Assembly (NCBI RefSeq): GCF_002197985.1 | Contig: NZ_NBYK01000002.1 | Location: forward strand, 1 to 64,000 | DNA length: 64,000 nt | DNA from: Halopseudomonas aestusnigri | GTDB lineage: Bacteria > Pseudomonadota > Gammaproteobacteria > Pseudomonadales > Pseudomonadaceae | Reading direction: 5' to 3' | Part shown: positions 1-9,024 of the stretch, piece after piece | How positions within the stretch are numbered: position 1 is the first letter of the stretch | Layout: the number at the start of each line of letters is the position of its first letter | Program-made: the position numbers and the translations under genes | Notes under the pieces: model-generated | Databases searched by the model: none | Told to the model about the DNA's origin: nothing | What the model saw: only the letters and a program-made list of their open reading frames with translations

Positions 1-16
1 CTAGATTTAACAAATA

Positions 17-40
17 AACCGTCTTTGAGGCGGTTTTTTT
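17..40 (+). terminator. Rho-independent terminator at the left edge
   Basis: An 8-bp stem (AACCGTCT / AGGCGGTT, one G-U pair) with a 3-nt loop runs directly into seven T residues. It would end a rightward gene lying left of the window. Confidence 0.75.
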
Positions 41-118
41 GTGCCCGAAATTCGGGTGCGCAGTAAGGGCAGGGCGGCAGGGCCGGCCTTGCCTCAATGA
101 GGCAGGCCGGTGATCGAC

Positions 119-520
119 TCAGCGCGCCTGCAGCAACTGGCGGGCCTGCTCCCAGTCGAAGGGTTCGCCGCGGGCTTCCGCTTCGGCACGGTGTTCATCC
201 AGCAACTGATATTGGGCGATTTCTTCGTCAGGCATGAAGTGCAGGCAGTCGCCGCCAAAGTACCAGAGCAGGTCGCGGGGAATCAGGTGGGCGATCTGTG
301 GGTAGCGGGCGATAATCTGGCAGAGGATATCCTGGCCCAGATACATATCATCGTGATTGCCCTGTTGCAGCTGGTTCAGCAGCTCATTGAAACGCTCCAT
401 AAACAGCTCGTTGCTTTCTTCCGGTAGCTGTTCAAGCAGTGCTGACTGGGTGCGGATGGTGTCGTACAGGCTCTGCAACAGAGCCAGGTGATAGTCGTGA
501 TAGCCGAGTGTGTTGTTCAT
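119..520 (-). CDS. Conserved hypothetical protein, PA2817 family
   Basis: A 133-residue soluble protein with no signal peptide or membrane segment. The reading frame is open further upstream, but the ATG at 520 has a good AGGAG eight bases before it, so I start there. It is acidic and mostly helical, with a central stretch reading YLGQDILCQIIARYPQIAH and then PRDLLWYFGGDC. It lies 105 bp downstream of fadE on the same strand, and from memory P. aeruginosa has the same pairing (PA2815/PA2817). No function is known; co-occurrence with fadE hints at a fatty-acid-related role, which is inference only. Confidence 0.8.
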   Translation of the reverse strand: MNNTLGYHDYHLALLQSLYDTIRTQSALLEQLPEESNELFMERFNELLNQLQQGNHDDMYLGQDILCQIIARYPQIAHLIPRDLLWYFGGDCLHFMPDEEIAQYQLLDEHRAEAEARGEPFDWEQARQLLQAR

Positions 521-624
521 GAAGGACTCCTGATAGCGCAATGGCGGGGAGTCTATCAGGTTGTGAGCTGCACCGCGCGGCGCGCGCAGAGGGTGGCCGG
601 CGCGGTGGCCGGCCACCTGTCGCA

Positions 625-3096
625 CTAGGTGCTTTCGGTTTTGCCGGCCTTGCGGCGAGCGGGTTTATGCGGAGTCATTTCTTCCTTCGAAAAATCATCG
701 ACGGTAATCACCGCCAGGCGCGCAGCACGAGCCTCGCGCACCAGTTCGGCTTCCTCCGGGCTGATCACGCCGCTTTCGGCTGCGACTGCCAGCGTATCGG
801 CATCGCTGTCATGATCCAGCTCGCCCGAGCGCAGGGCCTTGTGCAGACGTGCTTCGATAGGATCGGCGAGGATGACCTTGCTCAGCGCGCTGTTGAGCAG
901 GCCGGTTACGTCGTTTGGATCCGCGCTCTGATAGCAGCCGGCAATCAGCCGATCACGTGAGGCGCCCGGGCGCATCAGGCGGCGGGCTATTTCGGCGCCG
1001 ATCCGGTCACTCGGCGGATCAAGCCTGCGACCGAGCGGGAAGACAACGGCGCGAAGCAGGCAGCCCATCGATCGGTTCGGGAAGTTGCGCAGCACCTCGT
1101 GCAGGCTGGTTTCGATCCGATGCAGGAGGTCTTCCAGTCCCCACTGTACGAAGGGCAGATCCTCCTCCTGGCGCCCCTGGTCGTCGAAGTGCTTGAGTGT
1201 CGCGCTGGCAAGATAAAGATTGCTCATGATATCGCCCAGGCGTGCGGAGAGTCGCTCACGACGTTTCAGCTCACCGCCCAGCATCAGCATGGTGCAGTCT
1301 GTCAGCGTGGCAAAAGTGGCCGCCAGACGTGAAAGCTGCTGGTAGTAACGGCGGGTTTGCGGGTAGTCCGGCGCTCCGGCCAGACGTCCACCGGTCAGGC
1401 CCAGCAGCAGGCTGGCGGACGCATTGCTGAGCGAGAAGCCAATGTGCTCGAACAGCAGTCGATCAAAGCGGGTTAGTGCCTCGTTCTGATCGTCCAGTGC
1501 GGCGGCCTGCATTTCCCGCAGGACATAAGGATGGCAGCGAATGGCGCCCTGGCCGAAGATCATCATGTTGCGGGTCAGAATGTTGGCGCCCTCGACGGTG
1601 ATCGAGATCGGCACGGACTGATAGGCGCGGCCGAGGTAATTTCGTGGACCCATGCAGATGCCCTTGCCGCCGTGCACGTCCATGGCATCGTTGATGCACT
1701 GGCGCATGCGCTCGGTAAGGTGGTACTTGACCACTGCGGACAGCACCGAGGGCTTTTCGCCCAGATCGACGGCGCCGGCGGTCATGGTGCGCGCGGCATC
1801 CATAACATAGGTGTTGCCGCCGATCCGGGCCAGCGCTTCCTGAATGCCTTCAAACTCGCCAATTGGCAGATTGAACTGCTGGCGGATTCGGGCATAGGCG
1901 CCGGTGGTCATGCTGGCCATCTTGGCGGCGCCAATGCTGCCGGCCGGCAGCGAGATGGAGCGCCCGACCGACAGACAGTTCATCAGCATCATCCAGCCCT
2001 GGCCGATGCGTTCCTGCCCGCCGATCAGGTAGTCCATGGGGATGAACACGTCTGTGCCCGAGTTGGGACCGTTCATGAAGGCAGCATTGAGCGGGAAGTG
2101 GCGTCGCCCGATGTTGACACCCTCGGTGTTGGTGGGAATCAGCGCAAGGGTGATGCCAAGCGACTCTTCGTCGCCGAGCAGGTGATCCGGATCATAGGCC
2201 TTGAAGGCCAGGCCCAGCACCGTTGCCACGGGGCCAAGGGTGATATAGCGCTTCTCCCAGGTAACGCGCAGGCCGATGACTTCCTCGCCGTTCCACTGGC
2301 CCTTGCAGATGATGCCCTTGTCGGGCATGGCTCCGGCATCGGACCCGGCTTCAGGCGCAGTCAGGGCAAAGCAGGGGACCTCTTCGCCACGGGCCAGGCG
2401 GGGCAGGTAGTGCTGTTTCTGCTCCTCGGTGCCGTAGTGCATCAGCAGCTCGGCAGGGCCCAGCGAGTTGGGCACCATGACTGTCGAGCCCAGATCGCCG
2501 CTGCGGCTGGCCAGTTTCATCGCGATCTGGGAGTGGGCGTAGGCCGAGAAGCCCTTGCCGCCGTACTCCTTGGGAATGATCAGGCCAAAGAAGCCGTTGT
2601 CCTTGATGAATTGCCAGACCTGCGGCGGCAGGTCCTGTAATTCGGTAGTGACTTGCCACTCGTTGGTCATTTGGCACAGCTGTTCAACCGGGCCATCGAG
2701 AAATGCCTGCTCATCATCGCTCAGGCGCGGGGTCGGGAAATTGTGCAGTTTGCCCCAGTCAGGGCGACCGCTGAACAGCTCGCCGTCCCACCAGACGGTG
2801 CCGGCATCCAGGGCTTGCTGTTCGGTGTCCGATAACGGGGGCAGTACCTTGCGGAACCACCCGAGCAAGGGCGCGCTGATACTCTGGCGACGCCAGTCCG
2901 GCAGGTTGAGCGGCACGGCGATGCCAAGGAATACAGCCCACAACAGCAGATCAAGCAGCCAGTGGGTAGAGCCGAGTAGCGTCATTACGGCGAGATAGGC
3001 TGCTACGCCGATGGTGGCATTGAGCAGGCTCGTTCGGATGTAGGCCAGGCCGGCGATACACAGTAGCAGGCCGATCAGCCAAAGCAGGGTCATCAT
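625..3096 (-). CDS. fadE: Acyl-CoA dehydrogenase FadE
   Basis: FadE catalyses the first, FAD-dependent step of fatty-acid beta-oxidation, making trans-2-enoyl-CoA. The 823-residue length matches the FadE type (E. coli about 814), which is much longer than ordinary 380-residue acyl-CoA dehydrogenases. Two or more hydrophobic segments occupy residues 1-70, so the enzyme is probably bound to the inner membrane. The dehydrogenase core follows, with YGTEEQKQHYLPRL and the substrate/FAD motif CFALTAPEAGSDAG near residue 245. The C-terminal third is the FadE-specific extension. I chose the ATGATG at 3096 because AAGGAG lies eight bases upstream; an upstream ATG at 3120 lacks this. The 240-bp upstream region presumably holds its promoter; I saw no clear PsrA box. 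Confidence 0.93.
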   Translation of the reverse strand: MMTLLWLIGLLLCIAGLAYIRTSLLNATIGVAAYLAVMTLLGSTHWLLDLLLWAVFLGIAVPLNLPDWRRQSISAPLLGWFRKVLPPLSDTEQQALDAGTVWWDGELFSGRPDWGKLHNFPTPRLSDDEQAFLDGPVEQLCQMTNEWQVTTELQDLPPQVWQFIKDNGFFGLIIPKEYGGKGFSAYAHSQIAMKLASRSGDLGSTVMVPNSLGPAELLMHYGTEEQKQHYLPRLARGEEVPCFALTAPEAGSDAGAMPDKGIICKGQWNGEEVIGLRVTWEKRYITLGPVATVLGLAFKAYDPDHLLGDEESLGITLALIPTNTEGVNIGRRHFPLNAAFMNGPNSGTDVFIPMDYLIGGQERIGQGWMMLMNCLSVGRSISLPAGSIGAAKMASMTTGAYARIRQQFNLPIGEFEGIQEALARIGGNTYVMDAARTMTAGAVDLGEKPSVLSAVVKYHLTERMRQCINDAMDVHGGKGICMGPRNYLGRAYQSVPISITVEGANILTRNMMIFGQGAIRCHPYVLREMQAAALDDQNEALTRFDRLLFEHIGFSLSNASASLLLGLTGGRLAGAPDYPQTRRYYQQLSRLAATFATLTDCTMLMLGGELKRRERLSARLGDIMSNLYLASATLKHFDDQGRQEEDLPFVQWGLEDLLHRIETSLHEVLRNFPNRSMGCLLRAVVFPLGRRLDPPSDRIGAEIARRLMRPGASRDRLIAGCYQSADPNDVTGLLNSALSKVILADPIEARLHKALRSGELDHDSDADTLAVAAESGVISPEEAELVREARAARLAVITVDDFSKEEMTPHKPARRKAGKTEST

Positions 3097-3307
3097 AATA
3101 CGCACTCCTTTTCGGTACATCTCTGCAGACCAGAGGATGTGCTGAAAAATTCCGTTCGACCTTCGATCCCCGACGGACGCAGGCGATGACGCGCTCGGTG
3201 CCGGGCGATGTGTGGTAATGCCGCGGAGGAATATCGTTGTTCAGCACCCTTTCAGCATAGCCGGTTTGGGTGGCAGGGGCGGGAGTGGAGCAGTGACAGG
3301 GTATTAA

Positions 3308-3325
3308 GGGCGCCATAAGGCGCCC
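3308..3325 (-). terminator. Hairpin downstream of the MFS gene
   Basis: A perfect 7-bp stem (GGGCGCC / GGCGCCC) with a 4-nt loop lies 13 bp past the stop codon of the leftward MFS gene. On the minus strand it is followed by TTAATAC, a weak U-tract. It is probably a terminator separating that gene from fadE. Confidence 0.5.
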
Positions 3326-3337
3326 GTAACGGAGGCG

Positions 3338-4648
3338 TCAGGCGTCGACGGTGTCGAGGTCCTGACGGATAGTGCGACCGGCGAGATAGTAGTGCGCGCA
3401 GGCCCAGATGTTGACGAATGCCGCGCCGATCAAAGCATAGCGCAGGCTGTCAGAGCCGAACGGGCCGCTGACCAGGTCACTGACAATGCCGATCAGTTGC
3501 GGGCCCAGGCCCAGGCCGACCAGATTCAGTACCAGCAGCATGATGGCCGAGGCCAGGGCGCGGCTACGCAGCGGGGTCAGGCTTTGGATCATGGCGAAGC
3601 TGGGGCCGAGATAGAAGGCGCCAAGGAACACCGCCGGGCAATACACAACCAGGGCCCAGAAGGTGCTGTCTACCATATAAAAGGCAATGATGAACGGAAT
3701 CGCCAGCAGTTTGGCCACGCCAACAATCCATGCGTTCCAGCTGGCGTCGCGTGCTGCCAGTTTGTCTGCCAGCATGCCGCCAATCCAGGCGCCCAGGCCG
3801 CCAACAACGCCCATGAGCGGACCAAGGAAAAGACCTACCTGGCCAGGAGTCAGGCCGTGGCTGCGAATCAGGAACGCCGGGTTCCAGACGATGGTGCCAT
3901 AACCGACCAGTGCCGTCAGGGTAACCCCCAAAACCACGTGGCGCGTGGTGCGCACGCGCCACAATACGGCAAAACCGGCCTTGATATTGACCTTGCCCAT
4001 CGGCGGCGGCTTGACGCCATCCGCGAAGCCGCGCGGCGGCTCGATCATGGTGAAACGCACCAGCAGGGCAATCAGGATGCCGGGCAGGCCAACCACGAAG
4101 AAGGCAGCACGCCAGCCCCACCATTCAGCGACAAAACCTCCGACGATAAAGCCAATCATGATCCCGAGGTAGACGCCCAGGGCATAGATCGACATGGCGC
4201 TGGAGCGTTGCTCCTTCGGATAGAGGTCGGCAATCATCGAGTGCGACGGCGGACTGGAGCCGGCTTCACCGATGCCGACGCCGATGCGGGCGATTGCCAG
4301 TTGCCAGAAGTTCTGCGCAAGACCGCACACCGCAGTCATTGCACTCCAGATAGCAATGGACCAGGCAATAATGTTGCGGCGGTTGGAGCGGTCGGCAAAG
4401 ATCGCGATCGGAATACCAAGGGTTGCGTAGAACAGGGCAAAGGCGATGCCGGACAGGAAGCCCAGCTGGGTGTCCGACAGCAACAGGTCGGCCTTCAAGG
4501 GTTCGATCAGGATACCGACGATGTTGCGGTCGACGTGGCTGGACGTGTAGGCCAGGACCAGAATAAACAACGCGTAGCGTCGATAGGCGGGGGTAATGCG
4601 ATAACTGACGTCTTGCGTGTCAGCTGCGGTGTCTGGCGTTTGGGCCAT
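3338..4648 (-). CDS. MFS transporter, spinster-like
   Basis: A 436-residue major facilitator superfamily protein with about 12 transmembrane helices, inner membrane. Typical signatures are the cytoplasmic loop after helix 2 (FADRSNRRN, the A-motif region) and GVGIGEAGSSP in helix 4, which is common in the spinster-like (sphingolipid/organic anion) branch. Substrate cannot be told from sequence. The frame is open far upstream across the divergent ABC gene, but that stretch is antisense to yadG; the ATG at 4648 with GGAG eight bases upstream is the real start. The 228 bp to the divergent ABC gene should hold both promoters. A second MFS of the same subfamily lies at 60.6 kb. Confidence 0.88.
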   Translation of the reverse strand: MAQTPDTAADTQDVSYRITPAYRRYALFILVLAYTSSHVDRNIVGILIEPLKADLLLSDTQLGFLSGIAFALFYATLGIPIAIFADRSNRRNIIAWSIAIWSAMTAVCGLAQNFWQLAIARIGVGIGEAGSSPPSHSMIADLYPKEQRSSAMSIYALGVYLGIMIGFIVGGFVAEWWGWRAAFFVVGLPGILIALLVRFTMIEPPRGFADGVKPPPMGKVNIKAGFAVLWRVRTTRHVVLGVTLTALVGYGTIVWNPAFLIRSHGLTPGQVGLFLGPLMGVVGGLGAWIGGMLADKLAARDASWNAWIVGVAKLLAIPFIIAFYMVDSTFWALVVYCPAVFLGAFYLGPSFAMIQSLTPLRSRALASAIMLLVLNLVGLGLGPQLIGIVSDLVSGPFGSDSLRYALIGAAFVNIWACAHYYLAGRTIRQDLDTVDA

Positions 4649-4876
4649 GTGTTGTCTCCGGCGTTTGTTGTTCTGCGGCGAGAATACGTTGTCCCGCAGA
4701 TCGTAACAATCAACCGCATGGCTGCATTTGTAGCAAAATTGTAAGCCGCTTATTCCGCACAGCGGTATTTGTATTCGCGGTTTAGGTGCGAATTCCTCGA
4801 GGTTCGAGCAGTTGGACTTGATTCCTGCGTATCTGCCCCCATAGTTAGCCCTCCACTTCCAAGCGTGAGGCAAGGC

Positions 4877-5809
4877 ATGACAGCAGCTATACGTATCCGG
4901 GGGCTTGAGAAGACCTACGCCACCGGGATGCGCGCTCTCAAGGGCATTGATCTGGAGGTGCGCGAGGGCGATTTTTTTGCTCTGCTGGGACCCAATGGGG
5001 CAGGCAAGTCGACGACGATCGGGATTCTGTCTTCTCTGGTCAACAAGTCGGCAGGTGAGGTCAGCATCTTCGGGCATGACATTGATCGCGAGCTGCTTGC
5101 AGCCAAGCGCTGCATCGGGGTAGTGCCGCAGGAGTTCAACTTCAGCCAGTTCGAGAAGGTGATCGACATTCTGGTCAGCCAGGCCGGCTATTACGGTATA
5201 CCGCTGGCCCGCGCACGTGAGCGCGCCGAGCATTATCTCAAGCGACTTGGTTTGTGGGAAAAACGCGACGTACCCTCTCGTATGCTGTCCGGTGGCATGA
5301 AGCGTCGGCTGATGATTGCCCGCGCGCTGATCCACGAGCCCAAACTGTTGATTCTGGATGAGCCCACCGCCGGCGTTGATATCGAAATCCGCCGCTCGAT
5401 GTGGCAGTTCCTTCAGGAGATCAACGCCCAAGGCATCACCATTGTGCTGACCACGCACTATCTGGAAGAGGCTGAGCAGCTGTGCCGCCACATCGCGATT
5501 ATCGATGAGGGCCGGATCATTCATAACACCAGCATGCGCGCGCTGCTGAAAGAGCTGCATGTCGAAACCTTCCTGCTCGATACGCGCCAGACCCTGACCG
5601 ACGCGCCGGCACTGGCAGGTTACGCCGCGCGGTTGGTTGACGAGCATACGCTTGAGGTACAGGTGGACAAGGCGCAAGGCCTGAATGCGTTGTTTGCAGC
5701 GCTCACAGAGTCCGGAATCGAGGTGGTGAGCATGCGCAACAAAAGTAACCGGCTGGAGGAGTTGTTTCTTACGCTGGTGGATGAAAACGCCGAGAAGAAG
5801 GGGGCCTGA
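4877..5809 (+). CDS. yadG: ABC transporter ATP-binding protein, YadG-like
   Basis: The nucleotide-binding subunit of an ABC-2 type exporter (310 residues, like E. coli YadG at 308). Visible motifs are Walker A GPNGAGKST (residues 38-46), Q-loop VPQEFNF, signature LSGGMKRR near 138, Walker B LLILDEPTAGVD near 157 and the H-loop TTHYLEEAE. The frame is open 36 codons further upstream, but the ATG at 4877 has GAGG upstream and begins where the family begins. The permease gene follows after 2 bp, so the two form one transcription unit. Substrate is unknown. Confidence 0.92.
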   Translation: MTAAIRIRGLEKTYATGMRALKGIDLEVREGDFFALLGPNGAGKSTTIGILSSLVNKSAGEVSIFGHDIDRELLAAKRCIGVVPQEFNFSQFEKVIDILVSQAGYYGIPLARARERAEHYLKRLGLWEKRDVPSRMLSGGMKRRLMIARALIHEPKLLILDEPTAGVDIEIRRSMWQFLQEINAQGITIVLTTHYLEEAEQLCRHIAIIDEGRIIHNTSMRALLKELHVETFLLDTRQTLTDAPALAGYAARLVDEHTLEVQVDKAQGLNALFAALTESGIEVVSMRNKSNRLEELFLTLVDENAEKKGA

Positions 5810-5811
5810 GC

Positions 5812-6588
5812 ATGCAGTACTGGCAACAGGGCTGGGTGGCATTCACGACCATCCTGACCAAGGAGATTCGCCGCTTTACCCGGATCTGGGCGCAGACATT
5901 GCTCCCGCCGGCGATCACCATGACGCTGTATTTCGTCATCTTTGGTCACCTGATCGGCAGTCGCATTGGCGAGATGGGCGGGTTCCGTTATATCGATTAC
6001 ATCGTACCGGGCCTGATCATGATGTCGGTGATTACCAACAGCTATTCCAACGTGGTCTCGAGTTTCTTCAGTACCAAGTTTCAGCGCTCTATAGAGGAGC
6101 TGATGGTCGCGCCGGTTTCTCCGCATGTGATCCTGCTTGGCTACACCTTTGGCGGCGTTGCCCGCGGGCTGGCCGTCGGGCTGATTGTAACGCTGACGTC
6201 ACTGTTCTTCACCAAGCTGCGTGTTGAGCACGTTTGGCTGACCATTGTGGTGGTCTTCTTTACCTCGCTGGTGTTTTCGCTGGGCGGCTTTATCAACGCG
6301 GTATTCGCCCGGACCTTCGACGATATCTCGATCGTGCCGACCTTCGTGCTGACGCCGCTGACCTATCTCGGCGGGGTGTTCTACTCGATCAACCTGTTGC
6401 CGCCGTTCTGGCATGCGGTGTCGCAGGTCAACCCGATCCTGCATATGGTCAACGCGTTCCGTTACGGCATTTTGGGGGTGTCCGATATTCCAATCGCGAC
6501 TGCCCTGATCATCATGGCTATCTTTACCGTGGCGCTCTACAGCGTGAGCTACTGGTTGCTGGTCAGAGGCACGGGTATGCGGCAATAA
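5812..6588 (+). CDS. yadH: ABC-2 type permease, YadH-like
   Basis: The inner-membrane permease partner of the preceding ATPase (258 residues; E. coli YadH is 256). About six hydrophobic helices are visible, and the ABC-2 permease signature is in the second half ([18 protein letters not shown], then [13 protein letters not shown]). It starts 2 bp after the ATPase stop, so translation is probably coupled. The pair is expected to act as a 2+2 exporter; substrate is unknown. Confidence 0.92.
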   Translation: MQYWQQGWVAFTTILTKEIRRFTRIWAQTLLPPAITMTLYFVIFGHLIGSRIGEMGGFRYIDYIVPGLIMMSVITNSYSNVVSSFFSTKFQRSIEELMVAPVSPHVILLGYTFGGVARGLAVGLIVTLTSLFFTKLRVEHVWLTIVVVFFTSLVFSLGGFINAVFARTFDDISIVPTFVLTPLTYLGGVFYSINLLPPFWHAVSQVNPILHMVNAFRYGILGVSDIPIATALIIMAIFTVALYSVSYWLLVRGTGMRQ

Positions 6589-6638
6589 TGGGCGCGGGCC
6601 GTCAGCCGGCGGCCCGTTGTCGATCCCCGGGGTATTCC

Positions 6639-7475
6639 ATGTCTGATCATCCTGCGACCGAGTCGCCGCTGGGCAAGTCCAGTACCTACATCAGCGTTTA
6701 CACGCCGTCGCTGCTGTATCCAATCTCACGACTGCCGAAATGGCAGGAGTTGGGGCTGGATCCGCAGCAACTGCCGTTTCACGGCGCTGATATCTGGAAC
6801 TGCTTCGAATTGTCCTGGCTGACACCCTCTGGCAAGCCCGTGGTGGCTGCGGCCGAGTTCGTGTTCCCGATCAAGGCGGCGCGGATTGTCGAATCCAAGT
6901 CCTTCAAGCTGTACCTGAACTCACTCAATCAGACGGTTTTTCGTGATCGCCATGACCTGTTGAAGACGCTGGAAACCGACCTGTCGGTTGCGGCGCAGGG
7001 GCCGGTCATGGTCCGCTTGCTGAGCATGCAGCAGCTGCATCAGGCGGGTTTGCTGGCATTGCCCGGCACCTGTATCGATGATCTGGAGGTTGAGGTATCC
7101 GAGTACAGTTACGATCCGTCGCTGCTGACCCTTGCACCCAACGCAGGGCCGGTGACCGAGGTCCTTCACAGTCATTTGCTGAAATCCAACTGCCCGGTGA
7201 CAGGGCAGCCGGATTGGGGTTCTGTGCAGATCAGCTACAGCGGGCCTCAACTCGATCACGCGTCTCTGCTGCGCTACCTGGTGTCGTTCAGGCAGCACTC
7301 GGATTTCCACGAGCAATGCGTGGAACGTATCTTCCTGGATATTCTCAAGCTGTTGGGTGAAGGGGCGACGCTGACGGTTTATGCGCGCTATGTTCGTCGG
7401 GGCGGATTGGACATCAATCCCTGGCGCTCAACGCAACCCGGCATGCCGGAAAACCTGCGATTGGCTCGACAGTAG
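6639..7475 (+). CDS. queF: NADPH-dependent 7-cyano-7-deazaguanine reductase QueF
   Basis: QueF reduces preQ0 to preQ1 in queuosine biosynthesis, using NADPH. At 278 residues this is the long, two-T-fold (YqcD) type. The catalytic cysteine is in [13 protein letters not shown] (Cys185) and the proton-relay aspartate is Asp192 in the same motif. The substrate/NADPH-binding motif [11 protein letters not shown] is at 85-95. The frame is open further upstream through yadH, but that part is antisense-like and hydrophobic; the ATG at 6639 gives the family N-terminus. It lies 50 bp after yadH and may share its transcript. Confidence 0.95.
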   Translation: MSDHPATESPLGKSSTYISVYTPSLLYPISRLPKWQELGLDPQQLPFHGADIWNCFELSWLTPSGKPVVAAAEFVFPIKAARIVESKSFKLYLNSLNQTVFRDRHDLLKTLETDLSVAAQGPVMVRLLSMQQLHQAGLLALPGTCIDDLEVEVSEYSYDPSLLTLAPNAGPVTEVLHSHLLKSNCPVTGQPDWGSVQISYSGPQLDHASLLRYLVSFRQHSDFHEQCVERIFLDILKLLGEGATLTVYARYVRRGGLDINPWRSTQPGMPENLRLARQ

Positions 7476-7483
7476 GAAAAGGA

Positions 7484-7511
7484 CCGGTGCTCCGCCGCAG
7501 CGGAGCACCGG
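7484..7511. terminator. Bidirectional terminator hairpin
   Basis: A perfect 11-bp inverted repeat (CCGGTGCTCCG / CGGAGCACCGG) with a 6-nt loop lies between the convergent stop codons of queF and the DUF4404 gene. No strong T-tract follows in either direction, but the position supports a shared terminator. Confidence 0.65.
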
Positions 7512-7516
7512 GATTG

Positions 7517-7795
7517 TCAGATGCCCATGTCGGCCAGGCTCTGCATCACGCTGCGCAGGGTACTTGCAAGGGTGGGATGACGGGCCTCGAATTGTTCGGC
7601 CATCAGGTTGACGCCGTCCACCAGGCTTGGGTCTTCATCAACTTGCAGATCCGTGGTTTCATTCAGCAGTCGTGCCTCAAGGCTGGTTGCCAGCGCCTGC
7701 AGGGCTTCATGCTCTTCGCTGCTGAGCGGCGAGTTGCTTTCATTCAGTGTTTGCTGCAAAGACTCCAGCTGAGACTTCAAACGATCTGAGGGCAT
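7517..7795 (-). CDS. DUF4404 family protein
   Basis: A 92-residue small acidic, helical protein beginning MPSDRLKSQLESLQQTL, with a heptad-like N-terminal half and the C-terminal part FEARHPTLASTLRSVMQSLADMGI typical of DUF4404. An upstream in-frame ATG exists, but the one at 7795 has AGGAG at proper spacing. Function is unknown; the family is widespread in pseudomonads at this chromosomal position. Confidence 0.8.
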   Translation of the reverse strand: MPSDRLKSQLESLQQTLNESNSPLSSEEHEALQALATSLEARLLNETTDLQVDEDPSLVDGVNLMAEQFEARHPTLASTLRSVMQSLADMGI

Positions 7796-7869
7796 ACGGT
7801 TCTCCTGTCCATCCGGTTTGGTTCCACTATACCCCCAGATCAATACGACGTCCGCCGCTTTTGCGCCAA

Positions 7870-8424
7870 TCAGCCCGTTGTCTGACGCAGCGCAATATCC
7901 CGCAGACAGCTGTCAAGTTCGCTAATGTCATCAATGACATAGTGAGCGCCAGCGTTCATCAGCGTCATGGTTGCCTGCAGCCGTATGCGATCCTGTTCGT
8001 CATGTGTCAGTGTTGCCCAGCGCTCGTTGCCATGTCGGTCCAGAGCGCCGCTGAGTGCGGTACCAACCGTCCAAAGGCCGGCGTTGAGCCCCGCGCTGAT
8101 GCCGTCGGCGCAGCCGCTCACAAGAATGCAGCGTTTCAGGGCGCTGGCCTTGAGGCGCACGGCAACGGCGGCGGGAAGGTCGGGCGCAGGGAAGGGGCGC
8201 AGCTGGTCGTCGCTGCGAACGGTGGCGTCGGTTAGCGCGTCCAGCGAGGCGAACGGATGGTCAGGAGCTTGAATAATCAGGCCGGTGCGAATGCCCTCAC
8301 TGCGTAGCCGCTCCAGGGCAGGAATAGCCCGTGGCAGCAATGTGGCGGCGCTGGCCTGCGGTCGGGCCGTTGTCAAGGTGCCTGAAAGATCGAAGATAAC
8401 AGCCTCGATCTGCTGTGCGGTCAT
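7870..8424 (-). CDS. HAD-superfamily hydrolase, truncated phosphonatase-like
   Basis: A 184-residue HAD protein. Its second half closely resembles phosphonoacetaldehyde hydrolase (PhnX): SGCADGISAGLNAGLWTVG and then NAGAHYVIDDISEL. It is about 85 residues shorter than PhnX (about 270) and lacks the cap domain carrying the Schiff-base lysine, so phosphonatase activity is unlikely. The nucleophile motif is present as FDLSGTLT, with Ser where many HADs have the second Asp. The start ATG at 8424 has AGGAG upstream. Substrate is unknown. P. aeruginosa has a comparable gene (PA2803, from memory). Confidence 0.8.
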   Translation of the reverse strand: MTAQQIEAVIFDLSGTLTTARPQASAATLLPRAIPALERLRSEGIRTGLIIQAPDHPFASLDALTDATVRSDDQLRPFPAPDLPAAVAVRLKASALKRCILVSGCADGISAGLNAGLWTVGTALSGALDRHGNERWATLTHDEQDRIRLQATMTLMNAGAHYVIDDISELDSCLRDIALRQTTG

Positions 8425-8487
8425 GTGCGGTGCTCCTGGTCGCAAACGCGTGTTGACCGCACATGATGGTTACAGAATGTGTCAGAT

Positions 8488-8922
8488 TTATGACCCGGCT
8501 TCGTCCAGCGGCTCGGCTCCCATGGCAAGCCGAACGCTGTTGGGTACCGGAATCGGGCGCTGATTGTCGACGGTAATCCAGACCATCTTGACGTCGCCGT
8601 ACCCTATCACATCGGGCTGGCCCTTGATGTAAAGCTTGTGCTCGAGCGTCAGACTGGTGCGACCAACCACGCCGGCGTACAGCTCAACAATGATGGTGCC
8701 CGGGTGGAAGGCCGGCTTCAGAAAATGGTGGGTGCAGGTCAGCAGCACCAGGCCCTGGCCTACCTCGCGCCGTGGCGCCCCCAGGCCGTCCAGCCACTCG
8801 ATGCGGGCGTCTTCCAGATACTGGTAATACCGGGTGTTGTTGACGTGCTGGTTGCTGTCCATATCGCCATAGCGAATGGGGATTTCGGTGGTATAGAGCA
8901 GGGTCTTGTTCGGATCGGTCAT
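8488..8922 (-). CDS. Acyl-CoA thioesterase, 4-hydroxybenzoyl-CoA thioesterase fold
   Basis: A 144-residue hot-dog-fold thioesterase. The motif IPIRYGDMDSNQHVNN (residues 15-30) contains the catalytic aspartate and the HVNN signature of the YbgC/4HBT type, followed by YYQYLEDARIEWL. It probably hydrolyses short or medium acyl-CoAs in the cytoplasm; the exact substrate is unknown. It lies 63 bp upstream of the HAD gene on the same strand and divergent from mlaA. The ribosome binding site is weak. Confidence 0.87.
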   Translation of the reverse strand: MTDPNKTLLYTTEIPIRYGDMDSNQHVNNTRYYQYLEDARIEWLDGLGAPRREVGQGLVLLTCTHHFLKPAFHPGTIIVELYAGVVGRTSLTLEHKLYIKGQPDVIGYGDVKMVWITVDNQRPIPVPNSVRLAMGAEPLDEAGS

Positions 8923-9024
8923 GGTAAATATCGCTGAAATTCACGGAAATTATGCATTACACTGGCAGGCCCGCAGAGCCCTTCGGCGACTGCATCTCAA
9001 AAGCGAAGAATGGAGAAACCGCTG

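Noticed and set aside
3097-3337. PsrA (fatty-acid regulator) box upstream of fadE
   Set aside because: No convincing GAAAC-N4-GTTTC-like palindrome was found in the upstream region.
4649-5842. Extension of the MFS frame across the ABC ATPase gene
   Set aside because: This part is antisense to a clear ABC ATPase with all motifs. The true MFS start at 4648 has a good RBS.
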